Positions 18,331 to 27,404 of a DNA stretch of 64,000 nt are shown in pieces. The notes beneath the pieces are model-generated. The model searched no databases. It was not told where the DNA came from and was given only the letters and a program-made list of their open reading frames with translations. How positions within the stretch are numbered: position 1 is the first letter of the stretch; every line of letters begins with the position of its first letter. This DNA is from Palsa-504 sp963795795 (GTDB lineage: Bacteria; Actinomycetota; Actinomycetes; Streptosporangiales; Streptosporangiaceae), in assembly GCA_963795795.1 (NCBI GenBank), contig CAWCJS010000009.1:124001-188000 (forward strand). Reading direction: 5' to 3'. The position numbers and the translations under genes were made by a program.

Positions 18331-19158
18331 TCAGCGGCCTTGCCATTGCGGGTCGCGGCCTGCGTTGAAGGCGGCGTGGAATTCCGCGTAGTCCTGGCCC
18401 TTCATGAGGAGCGCCTGCGTCATGGCCTCGAGTTCCACCGCGGCGGACAGGCTCATGTCCTGCTCTCTGGTCAGGAGCGCCTTGGTCTGCGCGTAGGCCT
18501 GGACCGGCCCGTTCGCCAGCCGCCGCGCGAGCGCGCCGACCGCCTCGTCGAACTCGGACTCCTCGACCAGGGAGGAGACCAGCCCGATGCGCTGCGCCTC
18601 GTCGGCCGAGATCGTGTCGCCGAGCATCAGCAGCCGGGTCGCGTGGCCCAGCCCGACCAGGCGGGGCAGCAGGTAGGCGGCCCCCATGTCGGCACCGGAC
18701 AGCCCCACCTTGGTGAACAGGAACGCGAAGCGGGCCTTCGGGGTGCACACCCGGAAGTCGGCCGCGAGCGCGATCACCGACCCCGCCCCGGCGGCCATGC
18801 CGTGCACCGCCGCGATGATCGGGACCGGGCACTCGCGCATGCGCTGGATCACTTCTCCGGTCATCCGGGTGAAGGCCAGCAGCTCGTCGGGCGACATGGA
18901 CAGCGTCACGCCGATGATCTCGTTGACGTCCCCGCCGGAGCAGAACGCGCGGCCACTCCCCCGCACGACCAGGACCCTGGTGTCGCCCCGGTGCGGGAGC
19001 TCCGCGAGCAGGTCACGCAGGTCGGCGTACGCTTCGAAGGTAAGCGCGTTGAGCTTGTCCGGGCGGTCCAGGGTCAGTGTGCCCACCCCGTCGCTCACCT
19101 CGAAGCGGAAGTGCTGCCACTGGCTAGTAAGCGGGGCCGATGCTCGGAACGGGCTCAT
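18331..19158 (-). CDS. Enoyl-CoA hydratase/isomerase family protein
   Basis: A 275-residue crotonase-fold enzyme. The first oxyanion-hole segment is RAFCSGGDVNEII, the second CPVPIIAAVHGMAAGAGSVI, and AFLFTKVGLSGADMGAAYLL covers the region holding the catalytic acid in the family, where an acidic Asp is present. The C-terminal GQDYAEFHAAFNAGRDP matches the helix that caps the neighbouring subunit. ATG 19158 follows GGAGCGCGAG and is preferred over the longer frame to 19281. It is transcribed divergently from the CoA ligase, and within this neighbourhood it should hydrate the unsaturated alicyclic CoA ester. Confidence 0.9.
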   Translation of the reverse strand: MSPFRASAPLTSQWQHFRFEVSDGVGTLTLDRPDKLNALTFEAYADLRDLLAELPHRGDTRVLVVRGSGRAFCSGGDVNEIIGVTLSMSPDELLAFTRMTGEVIQRMRECPVPIIAAVHGMAAGAGSVIALAADFRVCTPKARFAFLFTKVGLSGADMGAAYLLPRLVGLGHATRLLMLGDTISADEAQRIGLVSSLVEESEFDEAVGALARRLANGPVQAYAQTKALLTREQDMSLSAAVELEAMTQALLMKGQDYAEFHAAFNAGRDPQWQGR

Positions 19159-19249
19159 CTCGCGCTCCAGGTATTGCGGAGGATTGACTGCCGTCACAGA
19201 AGTTGAATACTGGTGCTCTACCCTACGGGACACGAGGAAGTGCGGGCAG

Positions 19250-20896
19250 ATGCGGCTCTCCCCTTCAGCGCACGTGGACACGTTCTGCCGGGACCGGCTG
19301 CCGCCAGATGATCAGTGGCCCGAGTTCCGTTACGACCTGCCCGAGCTCACCTACCCCGAACGCCTGAACTGCGCGGCCGAGCTACTCGACGCCACCGCTG
19401 CCCGCCTGGGCGCTGACCGGCCCTGCCTGCGCTCCCCCGCGGAAACCTGGACCTACGGCGAGACGGTCCTGCGGACGAACCAGCTCGCCCAGGTGCTGAC
19501 CGAGGACTTCGGCCTCCAGCCGGGCAACCGGGTGCTGCTGCGCGGGCCCAACAATCCCTGGCTGGCCGCGGCCTGGCTCGCCGTCGTCAAGGCGGGCGGG
19601 GTGGCGGTGACCACGATGGCGCTGCTGCGGGCCAGGGAGATCGCCACCATCGTCGGGCTGACCGAGCCGAGCCTGGCCATCTGCGATCACCGGTTCGCCG
19701 AGGACCTGGCGGCGGGCGCGCCCGGGCTCACCGCGCTGCACTACGGCGGGGACTCACCCGGCGACCTGGTCGCCCGATGCGCGGCCAAGGACGGGGAGTT
19801 CACGCCCGTCGAGGTCGCCGCCGACGACGTGGCGATGCTCGCCTCGACCTCCGGGACGACCGGGCAGCCCAAGGTGGCCATGCACTTCCACCGGGACGTC
19901 CTCGCCACCTGCGACACGTTCTCCGCCTACCTGATCAAGCCGAACGCCGACGACGTGTTCACCGGCAGCCCCCCGCTCGGGTTCACCTACGGGCTGGGCG
20001 GCCTGCTGCTGTACCCGCTGCGCGCGGGCGGCTCGACGCTGCTCGTCGAGCGGATCACGCCGGCCGATGGCCCGACGTGATCGCCGCCCACGGCGTGACC
20101 GTGCTGTCCACCGCGCCCGGCGCGTACCGGGCCATGGCGGCGTCGGGGAAGGCCGGTCGCGATGGCCTCGCTGCGCCGGTGCATCTCGGCCGGCGAGCAC
20201 CTGCCCCGGTCGGTGTGGGAGGACTTCCACCGCGTCACGGGCCTGGCCATCATCGACGGCATCGGCTCGACCGAGATGCTGCACATCTTCATCGCCGCGG
20301 CGGACGACGACATCCGGCCGGGCTCGACGGGCACGGCGGTCCCGGGCTACCGCGCGCAGATCCAGGACGAGGACGGCAACGTCGTCCCCGACGGGGAGCC
20401 GGGGCGCCTGGCCGTCCAGGGCCCCACCGGCTGCCGCTACCTGTCGGACCCCCGCCAGAAGAACTACGTCCAGCGGGGCTGGAACATCACCGGCGACACC
20501 TATGTGCGCGACGCTGACGGTTTTTACTGGTTCCAGGCGCGCAGCGACGACATGATCATCTCGTCCGGCTACAACATCGCGGGTCCCGAGGTCGAGGAGG
20601 CCCTGCTCGGCCACCCGGACGTGCTCGAGGTCGCGGTGATCGGCGCCCCGCACGAGGAGCGCGGCATGATCGTGCAGGCGTTCGTCGTGCTGCGCGACCC
20701 GGCGGCGGGCGACGCGGCCAAGGCGGGCGAGCTACAGGACTTCGTCAAGGCCTCGATCGCCCCGTACAAGTACCCGCGGGTGGTCGAGTTCGTCACCGAG
20801 CTGCCCAAGACGATCAGCGGGAAGACCCAGCGCTACCGGCTGCGGCAACTCGCGGAGGAGCGGGTGCGCCCCGCGCCGCAGGACGTACCGAGTTAG
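19250..20896 (+). pseudogene. 2-aminobenzoate/benzoate-CoA ligase, interrupted by two compensating frameshifts
   Basis: An AMP-forming acyl-CoA synthetase that would be about 548 residues. The 5' part (19250-20080) has the ATP loop STSGTTGQPKVAMHFHRD; the 3' part (20162-20896) has MASLRRCISAGEHLP, GSTEMLHIF, the hinge RSDDMIISSGYNIAGPEVEE and the terminal catalytic lysine in LPKTISGKTQRY. Between them, a TGA ends the first frame at 20078, while the expected protein (PDVIAAHGVTVLSTAPGAYR) continues in another frame from about 20071 and returns to the original frame by 20162. One base is missing near 20068 and one is extra near 20157. Start ATG 19250 has GAGGAAG upstream. Either the gene is dead or these are sequencing errors in G/C runs. 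It should activate the aromatic acid entering the pathway. Confidence 0.85.
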
Positions 20897-20953
20897 GGCG
20901 CGCACGTTACGGGAGAGACAGGCACGCTCGTTCGGGAAAAAAGATCCCTTTAT

Positions 20954-21080
20954 GCCGAACGGCGGTGGAATGGGGTTGCCGGACGGCGGTGGCGTGCGGG
21001 TTGGCCGAACGGCGGTGGTGCGGGGGTCGAGATCAGCCGCTCGGGCTGGGGGCGAGGGGACCGCGCAGCCGAACGACGGT
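20954..21080 (+). repeat. Four interspersed copies of GCCGRACGRCGGTGG
   Basis: The 15-base element starts at 20954, 20978, 21004 and 21066 in the interval between the CoA ligase and a small membrane protein gene. Related sequence with an AT-rich left flank recurs near 51.9 kb (opposite strand) and 57.0 kb. The interval holds no convincing gene. Confidence 0.6.
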
Positions 21081-21123
21081 GGTGGGAGGCACGGGACGGG
21101 CGGGTGGCGGTGCGCGGGGTGGG

Positions 21124-21330
21124 TCAGCCGCTGGGGCGGGGGGCCGAGGGGACGGCGCAGCTGATCGTCGGGTTCAGGCCGACGTAGTTGAGCGGGCCGG
21201 CGACGATCGTCAGCGCGATCGTGGCCCCCTGGCTGCAGCCCAGGCTCGGGCTGCTGAAGTAGCCACGCTGTCCCGCCGCTGCGGCTCCGATGATGAGCCA
21301 CACGAATAGAATCAGCGTCCCCTTGCTCAT
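21124..21330 (-). CDS. Small membrane protein (paralogue of the gene at 54178-54375)
   Basis: A 68-residue protein with one N-terminal membrane helix (LILFVWLIIGAAAAGQRGYF), a short external segment with one Cys, then a second hydrophobic stretch IALTIVAGPLNYVGLNP and a closing SC. The same layout, and much of the sequence, is found in a second gene 33 kb away. ATG 21330 has a strong GGAGGAG directly upstream. No function is known to me; two cysteines placed the same way in both proteins could form a disulfide. The C-terminus is Pro-rich. Confidence 0.75.
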   Translation of the reverse strand: MSKGTLILFVWLIIGAAAAGQRGYFSSPSLGCSQGATIALTIVAGPLNYVGLNPTISCAVPSAPRPSG

Positions 21331-21420
21331 ATCTCCTCCGCGGCCGGGAAGCACATACCGGCCATAAGCCTTGGCTCGATAGTAGCTCGCGCATAGTGCC
21401 CGGAAGCTCGCGCCGCGCCG

Positions 21421-22872
21421 TTAATCGCGGTCGAGAAAGGCCCGGACCGCGGCCATGTACGGTTCACGGTCGTAGCTGGCGACGTAGGCCGAGGCCGTGC
21501 GCACCGGGTCGCCGAAGAAGTAGTACTCGTACAGCGCCTGGCGGCCGGCGAAGGCGGAGATGCAGGTGTCCCAGGCCAGGCGGAACAGCCGGACCCGCTC
21601 CTTGCCGTCCAGCGTGGCGGACTGGAGGTAGGTCTCGATGTCGGCGGCCGCGGGGCCGTTGACGTCGGCCTCGGTGGGCGTGGCCATCAGGCCCGAGGCG
21701 CCGAGCTTGCGCAGGATCTCGGGGAACCGCTGGTAGAGCTTCGGGTAGAGGTTGCGGGCGGTGTTCAGCGGCGGCCAGGCCGGGGTGAGCACGCCGAACT
21801 CGTTCGGCGCGGCGTCGGCCTCGGCGGCGCGGGCGAGTGCGCGCAGCGTCTCCAGGGTCGTGATCACCTCCGCGATGTCCCCCTGGACGTGCTGGAACTG
21901 CTCGATCCCGATGGCCTGGGTGAGCAGGCTGACCAGGCCGAGGATGTACTCGGTCTTGGCTGTCGTCCTGGCCACCACCTGGTGGGTCATGTGCACGACG
22001 GCGCTTGTCTTGGCGTAGAAGCCGTTGCACAGGTCCGGGTCGCCGAGGACGAAACACCGCTCGTAGGGCACGTGCACGTCGTCGAACACGACCACGGCGT
22101 CGGATTCCTCGAACCGGGAGCCGAGCGGGTGATCGTGCCGTGGGCGTCCGTAATCGAGCGGCTCGCGGGCGATGTAGCGCAGGCCGGGGGCGTCGTTCGG
22201 GATGGCGCAGGCGAAGGAGTACGGCCGGTCCTCCGGCGTGGCCCGCAGGACCGTCGAGGGGAACACGAGCAGTTCGTCGGCGAACGGGCCGATGGTGGCG
22301 AGGAGCCGGGCGCCGCGGATGACGACGCCGTTGTCGTCTTCCCTGGCCACGTGCGCCATGAGCGCGCCCCCGGCCTGCTGGCTCGCGGGCACCGCGCGGT
22401 TGGCCTGCGGCGGGACCAGCGTGTGCGTGCACAGCAGGTCTTCCTCGCGGACCTTCTCGTAGTAGTTCCTGATGTTCTCGCCGAAGGCCGGGTTGGCCTG
22501 CGCGAACCAGTCGTGCGCCGCGCCCAGCGCCATCAGCGCGCTGTTCAGGTAGTCGCCGGTCCGGCCGAGCATGCCGAGCGAACGGTCGGCCCAGAGCTTG
22601 GCGGCCTGGCGTCTCTTGGCCAGGTCGGCCGGGGTCTTCGGGACCAGGAAGGACGTGGCGACCGGCTCGCCTGACGTCGGTGAGGGGTAGGTGAGGACGT
22701 CACGGTACGCGGGGTCGTGCTGCATGTCGAACAGGTCGGCGTAGGTGCGGATGACGTTGCGGAAGGCCGGGTGCTCGGCGACGCCGCCGGTCAGCGTCTC
22801 GCCCTGGATCTCCACGTGGACCCGGGCGGCGGCCAGCCGCGCCAGGAACTGTTCGCCGCTGCGCGCCGCCAT
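21421..22872 (-). CDS. 4-hydroxyphenylacetate 3-hydroxylase (HpaB)-family monooxygenase
   Basis: A 483-residue FADH2-dependent aromatic hydroxylase of the HpaB/PvcC family. Landmarks are EDLLCTHTLVPPQANR, the RGARLLATIGPFADELLVFP stretch, DVHVPYERCFVLGD and TLDGKERVRLFRLAWDTC. These enzymes need a separate flavin reductase, none of which is seen nearby. It may hydroxylate a phenolic substrate linked to the aromatic catabolic set on its left, but it is also separated from that set by a small membrane gene, so this is only contextual. ATG 22872 was chosen over a TTG at 22881. It is divergent from the PAP2-like gene with only 23 bases between starts. Confidence 0.9.
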   Translation of the reverse strand: MAARSGEQFLARLAAARVHVEIQGETLTGGVAEHPAFRNVIRTYADLFDMQHDPAYRDVLTYPSPTSGEPVATSFLVPKTPADLAKRRQAAKLWADRSLGMLGRTGDYLNSALMALGAAHDWFAQANPAFGENIRNYYEKVREEDLLCTHTLVPPQANRAVPASQQAGGALMAHVAREDDNGVVIRGARLLATIGPFADELLVFPSTVLRATPEDRPYSFACAIPNDAPGLRYIAREPLDYGRPRHDHPLGSRFEESDAVVVFDDVHVPYERCFVLGDPDLCNGFYAKTSAVVHMTHQVVARTTAKTEYILGLVSLLTQAIGIEQFQHVQGDIAEVITTLETLRALARAAEADAAPNEFGVLTPAWPPLNTARNLYPKLYQRFPEILRKLGASGLMATPTEADVNGPAAADIETYLQSATLDGKERVRLFRLAWDTCISAFAGRQALYEYYFFGDPVRTASAYVASYDREPYMAAVRAFLDRD

Positions 22873-22895
22873 ACCGCGCAAGGTACCGTCTGGTG

Positions 22896-23510
22896 ATGGG
22901 CGGTCGTCAAGCGTGGGCGCGGCGGTGCACCGACCTGCTCGAGCCGACGAACTGGCTGATCGTCACCGTGCTGGCGGTCGGGTGGCACGCTAACGGGCGC
23001 GCGGGGCTGGGCTGGGGGCTGCTGGCCGCGGTGTTCGCGGGCGTGGTTCCGGCCGCGTTCCTGTCTTACGGCGTCCGGCGCGGGCTGTGGAGCGACCGGA
23101 CGGTGGGCGCGCGGCGGCCCCGGCTGATCGTGCTGGGGTTGATCATGGGTTCGGTGGCGGCGGGTCTTGTCGTGCTCGTGGTGGCGGGCGCGCCGCGACT
23201 GCTGACCGGGTATCTGGCCTTCATGCTGGGCAGCGTCGCGGTGCTCGCGGCGATCACGTTCGTGTGGAAGATCTCGATCCACTGCGCGGTCGCGTCAGGC
23301 TCGGTGGCGATCCTGGCGCTGTCGTTCGGCCCGCTGGTCCTGCTGGGGTACGTGCTGGTCGCGCTGCTGTGCTGGGCCCGGGTGGAGCTGGGGGACCACA
23401 CGGTTCCGCAGGTCATCGCGGGAAGCGTGCTCGGCGCCGGGGCCGCCGTCCTGGCCTACGCGACCTTCGCGTCGCTGGGCTGGGCCTCGGGCTCGGTTTC
23501 CTCCTGGTAG
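22896..23510 (+). CDS. PAP2-like membrane protein
   Basis: A 204-residue protein with five or six membrane helices. The two halves of the PAP2 phosphatase active-site pattern are seen in modified form: KISIHCAVASG in place of PSGH, and WARVELGDHTVPQVIAG in place of SRxxxxxHxxxD. The first histidine and the second His are kept while the Ser-Arg start is Ala-Arg. The family acts on lipid phosphates or polyprenyl diphosphates; activity here is uncertain. ATG 22896 follows TACCGT and exactly six bases, suggesting a leaderless start. The 3' end overlaps the convergent transporter gene by 55 bases. Confidence 0.72.
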   Translation: MGGRQAWARRCTDLLEPTNWLIVTVLAVGWHANGRAGLGWGLLAAVFAGVVPAAFLSYGVRRGLWSDRTVGARRPRLIVLGLIMGSVAAGLVVLVVAGAPRLLTGYLAFMLGSVAVLAAITFVWKISIHCAVASGSVAILALSFGPLVLLGYVLVALLCWARVELGDHTVPQVIAGSVLGAGAAVLAYATFASLGWASGSVSSW

Positions 23511-25192
23511 TGGTACTTGCCGCCGCGCAGCCAGGACATGCCGGCGGCGGCCAGGCAGGCGGCGATGGCGAAGTCGAACGCGGTGTGCAGCCCGCTGGCA
23601 AACGGGCCCGAGATCAGCGCGGGGAAGAAGCTCCGGCCGGTCAGGGCGGCCGCCTGGCCCGCGGGCAGGTGCGCCAGGACCGCGGGACCGACCAGGTGCT
23701 GGATGGGGCTGTACCCGAGGAACGCGGAGAACAAGATGGACACCGGGGGCAGGTGCGCCGCCGTGCTCGCGACCGTCCCGGGCACGCCGTGGGTTACGAG
23801 CCCGTGGTACAGGGTGCCCGGCAGCGTCGAGGAAAGCCCGACGATCATCAGGGTGAAGAAGATCCCGATCGACAGGACCTGAGCGCTGTTCTGGAACGTG
23901 CTGTTCATCCCCGAGCCGACCCCGCGGTGCTGCGGCGGCAGGCTGTTCATCACGCCCGCCCGGTTCGGGGCGGCGAAGGTCCCCATGGACAGGCCGTTGA
24001 CCAGCAGGATCAGGCCGAACTCCCAGAACGAAAAGTTGATCGGCAGTAGCTCGAGGAGCAGGAACGAGCCGGCCGCCGCGATCATCCCGCCGGTGGCGAA
24101 CGGGCGCGAGCCGTAGCGGTCGGACAGCAGCCCGGACAGCGGCCCGGCGAGCAGGAAGCCCGCAGTCAGCGGGAGCATGTAGATGCCGGCCCACAGCGGG
24201 GTCTGGCTGAAGCTGTAGCCGTGGCGCGGCAGCCAGATGCCCTGGAGCCAGATGATCAGCATGAACATCAGGCCGCCCCGGCCGATGCTGGACAGCAGCG
24301 ACGACAGGCTGCCCGCGGTGAAGGCCCGGATCCGGAACAGGGACAGGCGGAACATCGGGTCGGGGGCGCGGCGCTCGATGAGCACGAAGGCGGTCAGCAG
24401 CGCCACCCCGCCGGCCAGGGAGCCGTCCACGAACGGGCTGGTCCAGCCCATCGTCGAGTGACCGTAGGGCTGGATGCCGTAGGTGATGCCCACCATGATC
24501 GCGATCAGGCCCAGCGCGAAGGTCAGGTTTCCCGGCCAGTCCAGTCGCGCCGTTCCGCGCCGCGGGACCTCGCGCAGGCTGCGGTAGGCCCACACCGTGC
24601 CGAACAGGCCGAAGGGGACCGACACCAGGAAGATCAGCCGCCACTGGATCGGGGCGAGCACGCCGCCGAGGACCAAGCCGAGGAACGAGCCGCTGATAGC
24701 GGACACCTGGTTGATGCCGATGGCCATGCCGCGCTGGTCCTCGGGGAACGCGTCAGTGAGGATGGCGGAGGAGTTGGCGATCAGCAGGGCCGCGCCCACG
24801 CCCTGGAAGACCCGCATGATGACCAGCCACAGCGCGGCGGCCGTCCCGCTCATCCAGGTGACGGTGAGCACCAGCGAGAAGAACGTGTAGACCACGAAGC
24901 CGAAGTTGTACATCCGGACCCGGCCGTACATGTCGCCCAGCCGACCGAAGCTCACTACCAGCACGCTGGTGACCACCATGAAGCTCAGGATCATCCAGAG
25001 CAGGTAGAAGCTGTTGCCGGGGGTCAGCGGGTCGATGTGGATGCCGCGGAAGATGTCGGGCAGGGCGATCAGCATGATCGATATGTCGATCGTGGCCATC
25101 AGCACGCCGAGGGTGGTGTTGCTCAGGACCACCCACTTGTAGTTGCTTGGACGGTCCGCCGCTCCCCCGCCCCCCGTTTTGGAGCCCAGCAC
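23456..25192 (-). CDS. MFS drug/H+ antiporter-2 (DHA2) family transporter
   Basis: About 578 residues with 14 predicted membrane helices. Signature elements are TIDISIMLIALPDIF in helix 1 (motif D1-like), FGRLGDMYGRVRMYNFGF between helices 2 and 3 (motif A) and VFQGVGAALLIANSSAILTD (motif B, with the conserved Arg just before). GINQVSAISGSFLGLVLGG is motif C, typical of exporters. It should pump a hydrophobic or cationic compound out of the cell. The start is unclear: the open frame runs far upstream inside the DUF998 gene, and GTG 25192 is the nearest usable codon to the conserved part. This overlaps the upstream gene by 70 bases. Confidence 0.88.
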   Translation of the reverse strand: MLGSKTGGGGAADRPSNYKWVVLSNTTLGVLMATIDISIMLIALPDIFRGIHIDPLTPGNSFYLLWMILSFMVVTSVLVVSFGRLGDMYGRVRMYNFGFVVYTFFSLVLTVTWMSGTAAALWLVIMRVFQGVGAALLIANSSAILTDAFPEDQRGMAIGINQVSAISGSFLGLVLGGVLAPIQWRLIFLVSVPFGLFGTVWAYRSLREVPRRGTARLDWPGNLTFALGLIAIMVGITYGIQPYGHSTMGWTSPFVDGSLAGGVALLTAFVLIERRAPDPMFRLSLFRIRAFTAGSLSSLLSSIGRGGLMFMLIIWLQGIWLPRHGYSFSQTPLWAGIYMLPLTAGFLLAGPLSGLLSDRYGSRPFATGGMIAAAGSFLLLELLPINFSFWEFGLILLVNGLSMGTFAAPNRAGVMNSLPPQHRGVGSGMNSTFQNSAQVLSIGIFFTLMIVGLSSTLPGTLYHGLVTHGVPGTVASTAAHLPPVSILFSAFLGYSPIQHLVGPAVLAHLPAGQAAALTGRSFFPALISGPFASGLHTAFDFAIAACLAAAGMSWLRGGKYHYQEETEPEAQPSDAKVA

Positions 25193-25812
25193 ACTAGCCA
25201 GCGTAACGCCGACGCTACGGCGTAACGCCGCCGCGGCGCGCGGGTGCACGAGAACACCACCATCAGCGGCCAGAGGGCCTCCGCGACGCCCGTGGCCCGC
25301 TCCGCCAGCCCGACCTGCGGGGCGGCCAAGACCAGCTCGGCACCGAACCAGAAGAGCAGGGCGAACAGGACCGCGACGGCCGCCGCGGCCGCGGCGGGCC
25401 GGAGGGCCCACGGCGTGGCGGGCCCGCGCCGCCAGGCCCCGGCCGGCCAGGTGGTCAGCCCGGCGAACCCGACCGACGCCCAGAGGATGTGCGGGATCGG
25501 ATAGGGCACGCCTGGCTGCACCGGGTTGACCGCCACCAGCATGCCGCCGGCCGCCCCCGCGATCAGGATCGCCCGGCCGGGCAGCCCGGCCGGGCGAAGG
25601 GCGAACCCCGTGACGAGGTAGCAGACGCCGACCACGATGAACGTCGCCGTCATTACCCACCGGTCGGTCGCGCCCGGCGCGGCGAGGGAGCTGACCGTAT
25701 CGCGCACCTCGTTGAAGTGCGGCTGCAGGCTGGCGGCGGCCGTCCAGCCGGTGACGAGCAGGACCGGGGCCGCTACTGAGGAGACCACGCCCCACCACGG
25801 CACGTCGCGCAC
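25123..25812 (-). CDS. DUF998 family membrane protein
   Basis: About 229 residues with six to seven hydrophobic helices and the DUF998 pattern: an early HFNEVRDTVSSLAAPGATDRW motif and a later NPVQPGVPYPIPHILWASVG. Function of the family is unknown. GTG 25812 is a reasonable start just before the first helix; the frame stays open to 25893 with low-complexity sequence. It overlaps the start of the DHA2 transporter, so the two are probably co-transcribed, and the next gene upstream is divergent. Confidence 0.75.
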   Translation of the reverse strand: MRDVPWWGVVSSVAAPVLLVTGWTAAASLQPHFNEVRDTVSSLAAPGATDRWVMTATFIVVGVCYLVTGFALRPAGLPGRAILIAGAAGGMLVAVNPVQPGVPYPIPHILWASVGFAGLTTWPAGAWRRGPATPWALRPAAAAAAVAVLFALLFWFGAELVLAAPQVGLAERATGVAEALWPLMVVFSCTRAPRRRYAVASALRWLVCWAPKRGAGERRTVQATTSGWS

Positions 25813-25943
25813 CCCACTACCGTAGGCCACGACGCCCGGGGCGGACGCTGATAGGCCCCCCGATTCGGGGCCTCCTCGTCTGCGGGCCGCCACGGTAGGC
25901 TTTTGACCAGCAGGTCGGCTGGGGAGAAGGTGGAGGATCCCAG

Positions 25944-27279
25944 ATGGCCAAGTCGTTCGCGGATCGCTGGGGCGTTCCCGTCCGCGCGGGCAGCGCCGAG
26001 GCGGTAGCCCTGCTGGACGAGGCCATTGAGGACCTGGCCGCGCTCGCGGGCAACCCCATCGCGGAGGCCGACGCCGCGGTCGCGGCCGACGACAGCCTGG
26101 TCCTCGGGCACATCTACCGCGCCTACCTCGCGCTGTACGGGACGACGCCTGAGGGGGTCGCCACCGCCGCCGGGATCCTGAAGACGCTGGACGAGGCGGT
26201 CATGGGCGAGCGGGAGGCGCACCACATGCGCGCCGCCCGGTCGTGGGCCGAGGGCGACTGGGAGGCCGCCGCGCGGTCGCTCGAGCGGGCGCTGCTGTGC
26301 CACCCGCGTGACCTGCTCGCCCTCAAGGTCGCCCAGGACCTGTACTTCTTTCTCGGCAACCGGCTCGAGCTGCGCGACGTCGCCGCGCGGGTGCTGCCCG
26401 CCTGGCCGCGGGACCTGCCGGGGTGGGGGTACGTGCAGGGCATCTACGCGTTCGGCCTGGAAGAGAACGCCGACTACCGGCAGGCCGAGTCGCGCGCGCG
26501 GGCCGCGCTCGACCACAACCCGCGGGACGTGTGGTCCGTGCACGCGCTGGCGCACGTCTTCGAGATGGAGGGCAGCCAACGGGAGGGCGCCGACTTCCTC
26601 GGCGGCTCTTCGGGTAACTGGTCGGGCAGCTTCTTCGCCGTCCACAACTGGTGGCACAAGGGGCTGTTCCACCTGGAGCTCGAGGAACTCGGCGAGGCGC
26701 TGGCGCTGTACGACTCCCCCATCCGGGCCAGCCGGTCCACCGAGTGGCTCGACGTGGTCGACGCCGCGGCCCTGCTGTGGCGGCTCTCGCTGTTCGGCGT
26801 CGACGTCAGCGAGCGCGCCGCTGCGCTCGCCGCCGACATCGATGACCTGGTCAGCGAACCCGTCTACATCTTCAACGACTGGCACGCGGTGATGGCGTTC
26901 GGCCTGGCCGGCGACCACGCGCGGGTCGAGCGGGTGATCCTGGCCAACCGCCACCTGACCGCGCCGACCAACCGGGCGGCGGCCGCAACGCGCGGGCCTG
27001 AACCTGCTCGAGGCGTTCAGTGCCTTCGCGGACGGGCGTCCCGAGCGGGCCATCGACCTGATGATCGACATCCGGCCGCGGGCCAACGCGGTGGGCGGGA
27101 GCCACGCGCAGCGTGACGTCATCGACCTGACCCTCATCGCCGCCGCCGCCCGGGCGGGCGATGACAGCCTGGCCCGGGCGCTGGTCACCGAGCGGGTGGC
27201 CCGCAAGCCCTCGGCCGAGGCCTCGGCGCGCCGCCTGGTGACGGAGAACGGCGGGTCGGCCGGGGCGCTGAGCTGGTAA
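25944..27279 (+). CDS. TTC38-like tetratricopeptide repeat protein, frameshifted near the 3' end
   Basis: About 444 residues if corrected. It resembles tetratricopeptide repeat protein 38: LLALKVAQDLYFFLGN, GWGYVQGIYAFGLEE, PRDVWSVHALAHVFEMEG, FAVHNWWHKGLFHLELEE and FNDWHAVMAFGLAG occur in the family order. After LTAPTNRAAA the frame goes wrong: the continuing family sequence (NLLEAFSAFADGRPERAIDL) lies one frame over from about 26998, so one base is extra, most simply in GGGCC just before. The frame then runs to a TAA at 27277-27279. ATG 25944 is preceded by GGAGG. Function unknown; TPRs suggest a scaffold or binding role. Confidence 0.8.
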
Positions 27280-27404
27280 TTTTCGGCGTTTAGCCGACAG
27301 ATCGGGCATTGCTGTCGTGACGCCCGGATCGTTCTCCTCATGTTCCTTGCGCGCCGGTTGGGGCGTCGCTAGGCTGGCGCAGTCACCGAGGGGAGCTGGT
27401 TCTG

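Noticed and set aside
20162..20896. Separate short CoA-ligase gene starting at ATG 20162
   Set aside because: It is the C-terminal part of the same ligase and lacks the ATP loop; the missing middle is present in another frame.
27061..27279. Independent 72-residue gene
   Set aside because: It is the frameshifted continuation of the TTC38-like protein.
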